Assembly (NCBI GenBank): GCA_019119835.1
Contig: DWWE01000052.1
Location: forward strand, 1-64,000
Direction: 5' to 3'
Origin: Candidatus Gemmiger stercoravium
Lineage (GTDB): Bacteria > Bacillota > Clostridia > Oscillospirales > Ruminococcaceae
Length of the DNA: 64,000 nt
Shown: piece after piece, positions 26,306-35,861 of the stretch
Layout of the letters: each line of letters starts with the position of its first letter
How positions within the stretch are numbered: position 1 is the stretch's first letter
The notes under the pieces: model-generated
The model's input: the letters and a program-made list of their open reading frames with translations, nothing else
Databases searched by the model: none
Told to the model about the DNA's origin: nothing
Translations under genes and position numbers: made by a program

Positions 26306-28324
26306 TCAGGGCCGGGGGCGGTCGGGCTCCCGCACCATCCGGCGGCAGGCCGACCAGGTGGCCAGGAAGTACCCGCCGTACACAAGGCCCAGCAGGACGA
26401 AGGCCAGCCAGAGGTCGGCGGTCAGGTGGAGATTCATGCTGCGCTCCACCGTGCGGGCGGCCTGGGTCCCCAGCACCAGCGTGTAGACCAGGGCCAGGGC
26501 CAGCGGCGCGCCGAAGTACAGGGCGATCTGCTGCCACAGCGCCCGCCCGACGGCCCGCGGGTCGGCCCCGAGTTTTTGCAGCAGCCGGTAGCGGGGCAGG
26601 CCGTCGGCCATGTCGGTGAGCTGCTTGATGGCCAGCAGCGCCGCGCAGATCAGCAGGAACAGCACCCCCAGGTAGCAGCAGAGCATCACCACCATGGCGT
26701 TGCTGCCGAAGTAGGCGTCCTCCATCATCCGGCGTTCGGCGTACCGCAGGCCGCTGTCCAGGTCGGCCCCCAGCGGCGCCAGCGCCCCCAGCGCCGCGTC
26801 CGGGTCGGTGTCGGGGCGGTACTGGGCCAGCAGCACGGTGATGCAGCTGCCGGTCAGCCGCTCGGCCACCGCGTCGGGTACGATGAGGCTGCCCCGGTCG
26901 TTGTTGCCGATCTGGGTCATATACCAGGTGATCCCCAGCGGCGCGTCGGAGGCGCTGTGCAGCTCGGTCCCCGCGATGGTCAGCACCGGGTCGGCCCGCA
27001 GCGCGGCCCGCAGGTAGGCGAGGGTGCCTTCGTAGTTGCCGCTGAGCAGGTACTGGTCCGCCCCCAGCGTGACGGCCGGGCGGCCCTGGATGGCCATGGC
27101 GGTGTTGTAGTCGGACACCGAGACCACCGTCACCGGGGTGTTCAGCAGGTCCATTTCGGCGTCCACCGGCCAGAGGTCCACCCGCTGGCCGGCGAACAGG
27201 TCACCGTAGGTCAGCTTGTCGGCGGCGCGGACGGTGATCTGGGCGCAGCGCTCGCAATAGTCCGCCACCGGGAAACCCTGCTCGGTCAGGTAGGCGGCCA
27301 GGTCGATCTGCGGGTCCAGCGTGGACTGGACGTTCAGATCGTAGGGGGTGGACTGGTCGGACAGCCGGTTCATGGCCAGGGCGGTGCTGGGGCCTACGGT
27401 GGCCATGACCAGCACCACCGTGAGCAGTGCGCAGACCACCGACAGGGTCAGGCAGTTGCCGCGCAGCCGGGCCGCCACCTGGCGCACCACAAAGCTGTTG
27501 AGCCCGCGGCGGTAAAACGGGCGGCGGGCCAGCCACTGCACCAGCGCCCCGGCCCCGGCGGCAAACAGCGCCACCGTGCCCACGGCCAGCAGCCCGACGC
27601 CCCACTGGAAGTGGGCGTCGGTGCGGCTGGGCAGGATGCCCCGCCGCCAGAAGAGGGCCAGCCCGGCGGCCGCGCACCCCAGCCCCAGCAGCCCCAGCAG
27701 GGCGGTGCGCAGCGGCGGCTGGCGGCGCACCGGCTCGTTGCGGCGGGCGGCGGCCAGCAGTTCGGCCAGCCGCAGCCGGGTCAGGCTGGTCAGGTTGGCC
27801 GCCAGGGTGACCAGGTAGATCAGCCCGAAGCACCGGGCCGTGAGGGCCAGCGAACCGGGGGAAAAGATTGCCCGGAACCGGCTGAGATCCACCGCGAACA
27901 GCCGGATCGAGGCCAGGGCCAGCACCTGGGCCAGCCCCAGGCCCAGCGCCAGGCCGGCGGCGAAGGCCAGCGCCCCCACCAGAAGGGTCTCGGCGGTGAA
28001 GAGCAGGGCCAGCCGCCCCTTGCCCATCCCCAGCAGCAGGCAGAGGCCGAATTCTTTCTGGCGGCGGCGCAGCAGGAACTGGTTGGCGTAAAGCACCAGG
28101 AAGCCCAGCACCAGCGCAATGAGCACCGAGAGCACCCGGATCAAGGCGGTCATCTGTTCAAACAACAGGGCCTTGGTCATGCTGAGTTCCAGAAAAGCCT
28201 GCTGCTCCCCCACCGCGTTGAAGGCGTAGAACAGCGCCACCGCGAGGGTCAGGGTCAGGAAATAGACCCCGTAGTCCCGCAGATGGCGGCGCACGTTGCC
28301 TGCCACCAGCTTACAGAAGGTCAT
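26306..28324 (-). CDS. FtsX-like ABC transporter permease (BceB-type)
   Basis: VRRHLRDYGVYFLTLTLAVALFYAFNAV, RRRQKEFGLCLLLGMGKGRL; multiple TMs; next to BceA/RS-like genes. Confidence 0.87.
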   Translation of the reverse strand: MTFCKLVAGNVRRHLRDYGVYFLTLTLAVALFYAFNAVGEQQAFLELSMTKALLFEQMTALIRVLSVLIALVLGFLVLYANQFLLRRRQKEFGLCLLLGMGKGRLALLFTAETLLVGALAFAAGLALGLGLAQVLALASIRLFAVDLSRFRAIFSPGSLALTARCFGLIYLVTLAANLTSLTRLRLAELLAAARRNEPVRRQPPLRTALLGLLGLGCAAAGLALFWRRGILPSRTDAHFQWGVGLLAVGTVALFAAGAGALVQWLARRPFYRRGLNSFVVRQVAARLRGNCLTLSVVCALLTVVLVMATVGPSTALAMNRLSDQSTPYDLNVQSTLDPQIDLAAYLTEQGFPVADYCERCAQITVRAADKLTYGDLFAGQRVDLWPVDAEMDLLNTPVTVVSVSDYNTAMAIQGRPAVTLGADQYLLSGNYEGTLAYLRAALRADPVLTIAGTELHSASDAPLGITWYMTQIGNNDRGSLIVPDAVAERLTGSCITVLLAQYRPDTDPDAALGALAPLGADLDSGLRYAERRMMEDAYFGSNAMVVMLCCYLGVLFLLICAALLAIKQLTDMADGLPRYRLLQKLGADPRAVGRALWQQIALYFGAPLALALVYTLVLGTQAARTVERSMNLHLTADLWLAFVLLGLVYGGYFLATWSACRRMVREPDRPRP

Positions 28325-29102
28325 CCGGGTCACCTCCCAACGCGGCCACCACATCCATGATCTGCTCGAAGAAGGTCCGCCGGTCGGCGTCGCCGCGGCG
28401 CAGTTCGCTGAACAGCCGGCCGTCCCGGATGAAGAGGATCCGCCGGCAGTAGCTGGCCGAGACCGCGTCGTGGGTGACCATCAGGATGGTGGCGGCAAAC
28501 CGGTTGTTCATCTCCCCCAGCAGCCGCAGCAGCATCCGGGCGGCGTGGCTGTCCAGCGAGCCGGTGGGCTCGTCCGCCAGCACCAGCGCCGGGTCGGTGA
28601 CCAGGGCCCGGGCTGCCGCCACCCGCTGCTGCTGCCCGCCGGACAGCTCGTAGGGGTAGCGGTCCAGCGTTTCGGCAATGCCCAGCGCCGCCGCCACCCG
28701 GGCCAGCCGGGGCTCGATGCGGGCGGGCGGCGTGCCGCACACCGACAGGGCCAGGGCGATGTTGTCCCGGGCGGTGAGGGTGTCCAGCAGGTTGAAGTCC
28801 TGGAAGATGAAGCCCAGCCGCTCCCGCCGGAAGGCGGCCAGCTGCCGCCCGCGCAGCGCGGTGATGTCCTGCCCGGCCACCAGCACCCGGCCGGCGGTGG
28901 CGGTGTCGATGGTGGAGATGCAGTTGAGCAGGGTGGTCTTGCCCGACCCCGATGCCCCCATGATGCCGACAAACTCGCCGGGTTCCACCGTGAAGCTCAC
29001 GTGGTCCAGCGCCCGGGTCACGGTGCCGCGGGCGCCATACACTTTCTGGAGGTCCTGCACCTCCAGGATCGGCCCCTGCGGGCCTGTTTTTGCAGTTTCC
29101 AT
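28311..29102 (-). CDS. ABC transporter ATP-binding protein (BceA-type)
   Basis: GASGSGKTTLLN, ELSGGQQQRVAAARAL, LADEPTGSLD. Confidence 0.94.
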   Translation of the reverse strand: METAKTGPQGPILEVQDLQKVYGARGTVTRALDHVSFTVEPGEFVGIMGASGSGKTTLLNCISTIDTATAGRVLVAGQDITALRGRQLAAFRRERLGFIFQDFNLLDTLTARDNIALALSVCGTPPARIEPRLARVAAALGIAETLDRYPYELSGGQQQRVAAARALVTDPALVLADEPTGSLDSHAARMLLRLLGEMNNRFAATILMVTHDAVSASYCRRILFIRDGRLFSELRRGDADRRTFFEQIMDVVAALGGDPDDLL

Positions 29103-29177
29103 CGCAGTTTCGCTCCTTTCGACGCCATTGTACCGCCGCCGGGCCGAAGAAGCTATGGGCTTTGCCTTACCGCCGCC

Positions 29178-30212
29178 TTACACTTTTGTAAGCGGGGACC
29201 CGGCGGGCGCCGGGCGGTGGGGCTCGGCGGGGAAATACAGCGTGAAGGCCGCGCCGCCCCCGGCGGGGCTTTCGGCCCGCAGGGTCAGGTTCATCTGGCT
29301 GCACAGTTCCCGGCACAGGTACAGCCCGATGCCGGTGGCGTGGGGGTAGCGCCGGCCGTTTTCGCCGGTAAAACCCTTGTCGAACACCCGGGGCAGGTCG
29401 GCGGCCGGGATGCCGGGGCCGTCGTCCGCCACCGTCAGCAGGGCGCCGGCAGCCCCCGCCCTGCCCTGCAACCGCAGCGTAAAGCCGGCGGGGCAGTATT
29501 TCACCGCGTTCAGGATCAGCTGTTCCAGCACAAAGCCGCACCACTTGGGGTCGGCGCTCACCGGCAGGTCCAGCCCCTGCCGGTCCAGCCGGGCGCCGGC
29601 GCGCACCAGCGGCCCGGCGCACCGGGCCAGCGCCGCGTCCGCCATGGCCCCCAGCGTCGTGCGCTCGGCGCGGAAGTCCTTCTCCACCGAGGCCGCCCGG
29701 GCATAGTACAGCGCCTGCTCCACCAGCCGGTCGATCCGCCCCAGCTCCTCCCCGATGGCCCGGGTCACCGGCGTGGGGTCCCGCCGCACCATCAGCTGGG
29801 CCGCCGCGATGGGGGTCTTGATCTCGTGGACCCACAGCTCCACATACTCCCGGTGGTCCCGGGCGCGGCGGTCGGCGGCGGCCAGCCGGTCGTTCATGTC
29901 CTTGTCGCCGGCGGCCAGCAGCCCGGCCAGCAGTTCGGCTTCGGCAAAGGGCGGGGGCGCGGCCACCGCCGCCAGCAGGGTCTTTTCGTCCAGGGCATCC
30001 AACGTGGCCCGCAGCGCCCGGTACCAGGCCCGGCGGCGGGCAAAGTCCCGCCCCAGCCCCGCCGCCAGCGCCGCCGCCTGCATGGCCGCCGCCAGCCCGA
30101 TGAAGAGCCACCGCACCCCCGCCAGCCACAGCAGCGCCGCCGTGCCTGCCTGGGCCAGCACCAGCAGCCCGATGAGCAGCCCGTGGTCGGCCAGATACCG
30201 GCGCGCCGTCAT
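29178..30212 (-). CDS. Two-TM intramembrane-sensing histidine kinase (BceS-like)
   Basis: VELWVHEIKTPIAA H-box, DDGPGIPAADLPRVFDKGFTGENGR, GIGLYLCREL. Confidence 0.92.
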   Translation of the reverse strand: MTARRYLADHGLLIGLLVLAQAGTAALLWLAGVRWLFIGLAAAMQAAALAAGLGRDFARRRAWYRALRATLDALDEKTLLAAVAAPPPFAEAELLAGLLAAGDKDMNDRLAAADRRARDHREYVELWVHEIKTPIAAAQLMVRRDPTPVTRAIGEELGRIDRLVEQALYYARAASVEKDFRAERTTLGAMADAALARCAGPLVRAGARLDRQGLDLPVSADPKWCGFVLEQLILNAVKYCPAGFTLRLQGRAGAAGALLTVADDGPGIPAADLPRVFDKGFTGENGRRYPHATGIGLYLCRELCSQMNLTLRAESPAGGGAAFTLYFPAEPHRPAPAGSPLTKV

Positions 30213-30889
30213 GGGGCGGCCTCCCCGGGGGCTTCCACCAGGTAGCCCAGCCCCCGCCGGGTGCGCAGCAGGTCGGGCAGGCCGATGCCCGCCAGCTTTT
30301 TGCGCAGCCGCACCATGTTGACGTTGAGGGTGTTCTCATCCACAAAGGATTCGCTCTGCCAGAGTTCCTCCATCATCGTCTCCCGCGGGATGATCCGCCC
30401 GGGGCTTTCCATCAGCAGCCGCAGCAGGCAGAGCTCGTTGCGGGTGAGCTCGACGGCGCCCCCCGGCCCGCTGAGCCGGGCCCGGGCCAGGTCCAGCACG
30501 GCAGGCCCCACCCGCAGCGCCGCCCCGCCGCCGGCCCGGCGCAGCGCCTTTTGCAGCCGGGCCAGCAGCACCCCGGGGTGGCAGGGCTTGGTGATGAAAT
30601 CCTCCGCCCCCAGTTCCAGGCCCAACAGCTCGTCAAAGTCGGAGGTGCGGCTGGTGAGCAGGATCACCGGCAGGTCGGGGGCCGCCGCCCGCAGCTGCCG
30701 GCAGACCGCGAACCCGTCGGCGCAGGGCAGGTTGACATCCAGCAGGACCAGGTCGGGGGCGGCGGCCAGGGCCTGCCCGGCGGCGTCCTCAAAACCGCAG
30801 GGGCGGGCGGTCTCGTAGCCGTATCGGCGCAGCAGCGCCTCCAGCTCGGCGGCCAGCGCCGCGTCATCCTCAATCAGAAAGATCTTCAT
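30209..30889 (-). CDS. OmpR-family response regulator (BceR-like)
   Basis: MKIFLIEDDAALAAEL, VLLDVNLP, ILLTSRTSD; winged-helix ELTRNELCLLRLLMESPGRII. Confidence 0.95.
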   Translation of the reverse strand: MKIFLIEDDAALAAELEALLRRYGYETARPCGFEDAAGQALAAAPDLVLLDVNLPCADGFAVCRQLRAAAPDLPVILLTSRTSDFDELLGLELGAEDFITKPCHPGVLLARLQKALRRAGGGAALRVGPAVLDLARARLSGPGGAVELTRNELCLLRLLMESPGRIIPRETMMEELWQSESFVDENTLNVNMVRLRKKLAGIGLPDLLRTRRGLGYLVEAPGEAAP

Positions 30890-30928
30890 GGTTTCCTATC
30901 CGTATAATTTTTACAAAATATACAAAAC

Positions 30929-30966
30929 CAGCCTTCCGCCGCCTGCGGGGGCGGCGGAAGGCTGTG
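30929..30966 (-). terminator. Terminator downstream of the DJ-1 family gene
   Basis: ccagccttccgccgcc ... ggcggcggaaggctgtgg; minus-strand T-rich tail. Confidence 0.7.
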
Positions 30967-30969
30967 GGA

Positions 30970-31527
30970 TCAATAGCGGTAGACGATGCCCTTCCGGACG
31001 CTGTCGGCGGCGTCCTGGCCGGCCAGGCGGCCCGCCAGCGCCAGCGCAAAGGGGATGGCCGCGCCCAGGGCTTCCCCGGTGACGATGTTGCCGTCCACGC
31101 TCAGCGGCAGGCCGGTATACTCGGCCCCGGCGGCGGCCAGGGGGGCGTCCATGCCCGGGTAGACGGTGGCCCGCCGGCCGGCCAGCACGCCGAAGTCGGC
31201 CAGCACGGTGGGGGCGGCGCAGATGGCCGCCACGATCTTGCCGGCGGCGGCAAACTCGGTGCAGACGCGGCGGACGGTGGCGTCGGCCTTCAGGTTGTCC
31301 ACCCCGGGGATGCCGCCGGGCAGGATGACGGCGTCAAAGACGCTGTAGTCCAGCTCTTCGGCCAAAGCATCGGCCAGCACGTTCACCTGCCGGGCCGAGC
31401 GCACCACCCGGTCGCCGCCCACCGCGGCGATGGTCACCTCCACGCCGGCGCGGCGCAGAATGTCCACACACAGAAGACCCTCGCACTCTTCGAGCCCGGG
31501 GGCGAAAAAGATCACAGCTTTGCTCAT
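30970..31527 (-). CDS. DJ-1/PfpI family protein
   Basis: FFAPGLEECEGLLCVDILRRAGVEVTIAAVGG, LPGGIPGVDNL, VAAICAAPTVLA. Confidence 0.93.
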   Translation of the reverse strand: MSKAVIFFAPGLEECEGLLCVDILRRAGVEVTIAAVGGDRVVRSARQVNVLADALAEELDYSVFDAVILPGGIPGVDNLKADATVRRVCTEFAAAGKIVAAICAAPTVLADFGVLAGRRATVYPGMDAPLAAAGAEYTGLPLSVDGNIVTGEALGAAIPFALALAGRLAGQDAADSVRKGIVYRY

Positions 31528-31678
31528 GGGGTTCACTCCTTTTTGTCAGCACTCTGGGGCGGGCGCCCGCGGCGGGCCCCGCCGGTTTTATTGTAGCCTA
31601 TTTTGCCCCGGGGCGCAAGGCGGCGGATTCACCTTTGCCGGCGCGGCGGCGTAGAATACCCCAAAGGAGGGAAAGGGC

Positions 31679-32425
31679 ATGAGACTTTCCGACGGGACCG
31701 TCCTGCTGGACTGGCCGCTGGCCCAGCATGTGCTGACAGGCGGCTACCTGTACAACGACGGCAGCCCCCACAACGCCATCGACCTGCGGGCGCCGGTGGG
31801 AACGCCGGTCTACGCGGCGGAGGACGGCACCGTGGACTGGGTGCAGAACTGGGACGGCCGGACCACCACCGGCACCCAGAGCTACGGCAACGCCCTGCGC
31901 ATCCGCCATGCCGGCACCGGCGGCCGCAGCCTGCAGACCCGGTACGCCCATCTGAGCCAGGTGCTGGTGCAGCCGGGCGACCGGGTAAGGGCCGGGCAGC
32001 TGATCGGCTACAGCGGGGACAGCGGCAACGTGAGCGGGCCGCACCTGCATTTTGAGGTGATCCTGGACGGGGTGCGCCGCAACCCGCTGGTGTGGCTGGA
32101 CGACGATTTCACCACCGCCTCGCCCCGGGTGTACACCTACGCGGCCGGCGAAGGGCCGGTCCGGCGCCCCGCCGCCCCCGCCGCCGCCCAGCAGACGGTG
32201 GTGCTGGGGCCGCTGACCGACGGGGACGCGCAGATCTTTGAAAAGTTTGCCCGGTGGCTGGGGCTGACCGACCGGGGACTGTACCGGGCCGAGGCCGCCG
32301 GCAGCGGCGGCACCCGGGTGGTGCTGGGGCCGGTGAGCGCCGGCGACGCCGGGATGGCCCGCCAGCTGGCCGACTACCTGGGCCTGAATGACCGGGGGCT
32401 CCTGAAGATTGAACCGGCTGTATAA
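31679..32425 (+). CDS. M23 family metallopeptidase with duplicated C-terminal module, no obvious signal peptide
   Basis: HNAIDLRAPVGTPVYAAEDGTV, SGDSGNVSGPHLHFEV; two 33-aa VVLGP repeats. Confidence 0.85.
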   Translation: MRLSDGTVLLDWPLAQHVLTGGYLYNDGSPHNAIDLRAPVGTPVYAAEDGTVDWVQNWDGRTTTGTQSYGNALRIRHAGTGGRSLQTRYAHLSQVLVQPGDRVRAGQLIGYSGDSGNVSGPHLHFEVILDGVRRNPLVWLDDDFTTASPRVYTYAAGEGPVRRPAAPAAAQQTVVLGPLTDGDAQIFEKFARWLGLTDRGLYRAEAAGSGGTRVVLGPVSAGDAGMARQLADYLGLNDRGLLKIEPAV

Positions 32426-32430
32426 GGCCG

Positions 32431-32461
32431 AACCCCCGCACGGCAAAAGCCGGGCGGGGGT
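32431..32461. terminator. Terminator between convergent genes
   Basis: gacccccgcccgg / ccccgc inverted repeat. Confidence 0.5.
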
Positions 32462-32465
32462 CCGC

Positions 32466-33182
32466 TTACAGCACCTTGGACAGGAAGGTCCTCAGGCGCT
32501 CGTTTTCGATGTTCGAGAAGAATTCTTTGGGGGGCTTGTCCACCTTGACCACCCCTTCGTCGATGAAGATGACCCGGTTGGCCACCTCCCGGGCAAAGCC
32601 CATCTCGTGGGTGACCACCACCATCGTCATGCCGCCGTGGGCCAGTTCCTTCATCAGTTCCAGCACCTCGCCCACCATCTCGGGGTCCAGGGCGGAGGTG
32701 GGCTCGTCAAACAGCAGCACCTCGGGGTTCATGGCCAGCGCCCGCACAATGGCGATGCGCTGCTTCTGCCCGCCGGACAGCATGTTCGGGTAGGCGTCGG
32801 CCTTGTCGGCCAGGCCGATGCGCTCCAGCAGTTCCATGGCCTTGGCGTCGGCTTCGGCCTGGGTCATCCGCTTGAGATGGACCGGGGCCAGGGTGATGTT
32901 GCGCCGCACCGTCAGGTGGGGGAACAGGTTGAAGTGCTGGAACACCATCCCCATCCTGGCGCGCATGGCGTCGATGTCCCGGTCGGTGATCTCCTGTCCT
33001 TCCAGGGTGACGGTGCCGGCGTCCGGCTCCTCCAGCCGGTTCAGGCAGCGCAGGAAGGTGGATTTGCCGCAGCCGGAAGGCCCTACCAGGCAGACCACAT
33101 CCCCCTTGTGGATGGTCAGGTCCACGCCCTTGAGTACCTCCACGCCATCGTAGCTTTTACGCAGTCCCTTAACGTCGATCAC
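32466..33182 (-). CDS. Polar amino-acid ABC transporter ATP-binding protein (GlnQ-like)
   Basis: [63 protein letters not shown] start. Confidence 0.94.
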   Translation of the reverse strand: MIDVKGLRKSYDGVEVLKGVDLTIHKGDVVCLVGPSGCGKSTFLRCLNRLEEPDAGTVTLEGQEITDRDIDAMRARMGMVFQHFNLFPHLTVRRNITLAPVHLKRMTQAEADAKAMELLERIGLADKADAYPNMLSGGQKQRIAIVRALAMNPEVLLFDEPTSALDPEMVGEVLELMKELAHGGMTMVVVTHEMGFAREVANRVIFIDEGVVKVDKPPKEFFSNIENERLRTFLSKVL

Positions 33183-33939
33183 TCTGCGCCAGCCTCCTTT
33201 CCAGTTTGCCCAGCAGCCAGGTGAAGATCATGACCAGCACCAGGTAGATGGCCGCGGTGCCCAGCAGCGGGAACATGGCCTCGTAGGTGCGGTTCATGAC
33301 GCCCTGGGCCGCGTACAGCAGCTCCTTGCCGCCGATGGTGGTGATGAGCGAGGTGTCCTTGAGCAGGATGATGAACTCGTTGCCCAGGCTGGGCAGAATG
33401 GACCGGATGGCCTGGGGGATCACAATGCGGACCATCGTGGTCAGGTAGTCAAGGCCCAGGCTGCGGCCGGCTTCCATCTGGCCGGGGTCCACCGCCATCA
33501 GGCCGCCGCGGATGATCTCGGACACATAGGCGCCGGAGTTGATGCCCAGGGTCAGCGCGCCCACCATCGTGTAGTTGCGGCTGGAGGCGAAGATGACCAT
33601 GCTCATGATGAGCAGCTGCACCATCATGGGGGTGCCGCGGATGACCGTGACATAGACCTTGAGCACCGCGTTCACCACCCCCAGCACCGGGTTGCGGCGG
33701 CGGCGCTGCTGGTCGTGGGTGACCCGCACCAGCGCCACCACCGACCCCAGGATCACGCCGATGGCCAGCGCCATGGCGGTGACCAGCAGGGTGGTGCCCA
33801 CGCCCTGGATGTACTGGGTCCAGCGGTCCTCATAGAGGAACGCCTGGTAGAATTTGACAAAGACATCCTGCCAGAACGGGAGGACCTCGCCGTTGCGGGC
33901 CAGCTCGGACAGGGTCTCAAACTGTTGGGCCAGGTTCAT
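33169..33939 (-). CDS. Polar amino-acid ABC transporter permease
   Basis: [62 protein letters not shown]. Confidence 0.94.
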   Translation of the reverse strand: MNLAQQFETLSELARNGEVLPFWQDVFVKFYQAFLYEDRWTQYIQGVGTTLLVTAMALAIGVILGSVVALVRVTHDQQRRRRNPVLGVVNAVLKVYVTVIRGTPMMVQLLIMSMVIFASSRNYTMVGALTLGINSGAYVSEIIRGGLMAVDPGQMEAGRSLGLDYLTTMVRIVIPQAIRSILPSLGNEFIILLKDTSLITTIGGKELLYAAQGVMNRTYEAMFPLLGTAAIYLVLVMIFTWLLGKLERRLAQSDRR

Positions 33940-34041
33940 GCGCCCTTCCCCTTTCTTTTGCAAAATCCGCGCCGACCCGGCAAAAGGAGCGGCCCGGCAG
34001 AGGGCCGCCCCTTGGGGTTCGGCAATGATTGGAACCGGCGC

Positions 34042-34902
34042 TTATTCGGCGCTGATGTACTTGTCCAGAATGGACTGGATGGTGCCGTCGGCCTTCAGCT
34101 CGGCGATGGCGGTGTTGATGGCGTCCAGCAGCTGGGTGTTGCCCTTGGCCACGCCGATGGCGTATTCCTCATTGGCATACTCGGTGTCCAGGATCTTCAG
34201 GCCGGGGTTGGCGGCGACGAACTCCTGGGCGGGGGCGTTGTCGATGACGACGCAGTCCACCTGGCTGTTGTTCAGCGCCTGCACGGCGGTCAGGCCGTTG
34301 TCATAGCGGGTGACGTTCTCTTCCCCGAAGCCGCCGTCCTCCACGCTGGCAGAGCAGTACTGGTCGCCGGTGGTGCCGCGCTGCACGCCGATCATCTTGC
34401 CGGTCATGTCGTCGATGGAGGCGATGTCGGAATCCTCCGGCACGATGACCACCTGGATGCCGGTGGCGTAGGAGTCGGAGAAGTCCATGACGGTCTGGCG
34501 GTCCTCGGTGACGGTGACGCCGGCCATGACCATGTCGCTCTTGCCGGTCTGGGCGGCCAGCAGGGCGGCGTCAAAGTCCATGTCGTCGATCTGCAGCTCC
34601 AGGCCCAGCTTTTCGGCGATGGCGCCGGCGATCTCCACATCGATGCCCTCAAAGCTGCCGTCGTCGGCGGTCATCTCATAGGGGGGGAAGGCCGCGTTGG
34701 TGGACATGATGAGCTTGCCCGGCTCGACGGTGGTGACTTCGGCCGAAGCGGTGTCGGAGGTGGCGTCGGAGGCGGCCTCGCTGGAGGCGGTGCTCTCGGA
34801 AGCAGCCGGCTCGGAGGCGGCTTCGGAGGAGGCGGTGGAACCGCAGGCGGTCATGCCCAGCGCCAGGCTGGCGGCCAGCAGAACAGACAAAACCTTTTTC
34901 AT
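34042..34902 (-). CDS. Polar amino-acid ABC transporter substrate-binding lipoprotein
   Basis: Lipobox LGMTACGS; FPPYEMTADDGSFEGIDVEIAGAIAEKLG; FSDSYATGIQVV. Confidence 0.95.
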   Translation of the reverse strand: MKKVLSVLLAASLALGMTACGSTASSEAASEPAASESTASSEAASDATSDTASAEVTTVEPGKLIMSTNAAFPPYEMTADDGSFEGIDVEIAGAIAEKLGLELQIDDMDFDAALLAAQTGKSDMVMAGVTVTEDRQTVMDFSDSYATGIQVVIVPEDSDIASIDDMTGKMIGVQRGTTGDQYCSASVEDGGFGEENVTRYDNGLTAVQALNNSQVDCVVIDNAPAQEFVAANPGLKILDTEYANEEYAIGVAKGNTQLLDAINTAIAELKADGTIQSILDKYISAE

Positions 34903-34995
34903 AGTGATTACCCTCTTTTTTGCTGATGTTTGCACAGTGTTCATTCTCCCTCCCCATCGGCGCGGGCCGCGGGGTTCCTCAACGGGATATGACCC

Positions 34996-35024
34996 AGTAT
35001 AATGTTGTATTTATGCATTGTCAA
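34996..35024 (-). promoter_or_regulatory. Sigma70 promoter of the amino-acid ABC transporter
   Basis: Minus strand TTGACA-N17-TATACT; -35 inside CATTG-T-CAATG palindrome. Confidence 0.75.
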
Positions 35025-35155
35025 TGTATATTTATAAATTGTCGCCAAATTTGTGAGCCTCGTCAGCCTGCCGGCCCGGGGGCGGAAGTTTTTTGTGCAG
35101 TTTTTCCGCCCGCCGCAGGGCGGGCTTCCGCCTGTCGAAAAAATCTAAAACCGTC

Positions 35156-35470
35156 GCCGTCGGCGGACATGCGCCGACGACGGCGACACCGACAGGGAAA
35201 TTTTGCGGCAAATTGTGTGCGAGGAGCATAGCGACGAGTGCGCGGTTTGCCGTAAAATTTTGTCGAAGGGCTGCGGAGCCGAGCGCCGCCTGCGGCGGAT
35301 GCAGCGAGGCGGAGCAGGGGCAGCGGTCGCAGAGCACAAGTACGCTTTCGCGTACGCCGTGCGATGCGGGCACCGCAACCCGGACATACACAAGGGGAAA
35401 CAGCCGCGTTAGGCGATTGCCGTGCGCGGCTGTTGCCTCTTGTGCAGCGTGTCGAGTTTCTCGACACGCT
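35156..35470 (+). repeat. Copy 3 of the intergenic repeat, interrupted by a ~115-bp insertion (about 35271-35385)
   Basis: Matches copies 1/2 on both sides of the insertion; flanked by 16-bp direct repeat gccgcagggcgggctt (35112-35127, 35471-35486). Confidence 0.88.
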
Positions 35471-35611
35471 GCCGCAGGGCGGGCTTTTCTTTTTGCGTGA
35501 AGTGTGGTATATTGGGGGGCAAAGGAATGCGGCCCCGCCCGGGGTACCGGGCGGCCGCGTTTCCCCGATCCGTCCACCCTGACCCGAACCCCTGAAAGGA
35601 GGGCGCCGCCC

Positions 35612-35794
35612 ATGACCCTTGGCAGCTTTCTGGTCCTGCTGGCGGTCTTCGTCGCGCTGGCCATCGCCATCGTGTTCATCTGCAACAACGGCGGCTGGCA
35701 GGGCGGCTGCGGCGGCAACTGCGCCGCCTGCCGCCACCGCTGCGCCGATGCCGCCCGCAAAGACCCGAACGACCCCGACGCCGGCCGGCACTGA
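35612..35794 (+). CDS. FeoB-associated Cys-rich membrane protein-like small protein
   Basis: One TM helix then GGCGGNCAACRHRC; RBS aaaggaggg. Confidence 0.75.
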   Translation: MTLGSFLVLLAVFVALAIAIVFICNNGGWQGGCGGNCAACRHRCADAARKDPNDPDAGRH

Positions 35795-35807
35795 CCGGCC
35801 CGGAAAA

Positions 35808-35855
35808 AGCCCCCGCCCGGCGAACCGCAGCTGCGGAACGCCGGGCGGGGTTTTT
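35808..35855. terminator. Terminator
   Basis: cccccgcccggcg ... cgccgggcgggg ttttt. Confidence 0.8.
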
Positions 35856-35861
35856 GTGTCT

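Noticed and set aside
26291-30245. Long + ORFs (689 and 649 aa) opposite the Bce-like module
   Set aside because: Antisense artefacts of GC-rich codon usage.
31679-32425. Prophage endolysin interpretation of the M23 gene
   Set aside because: No phage structural, holin or integrase genes nearby.
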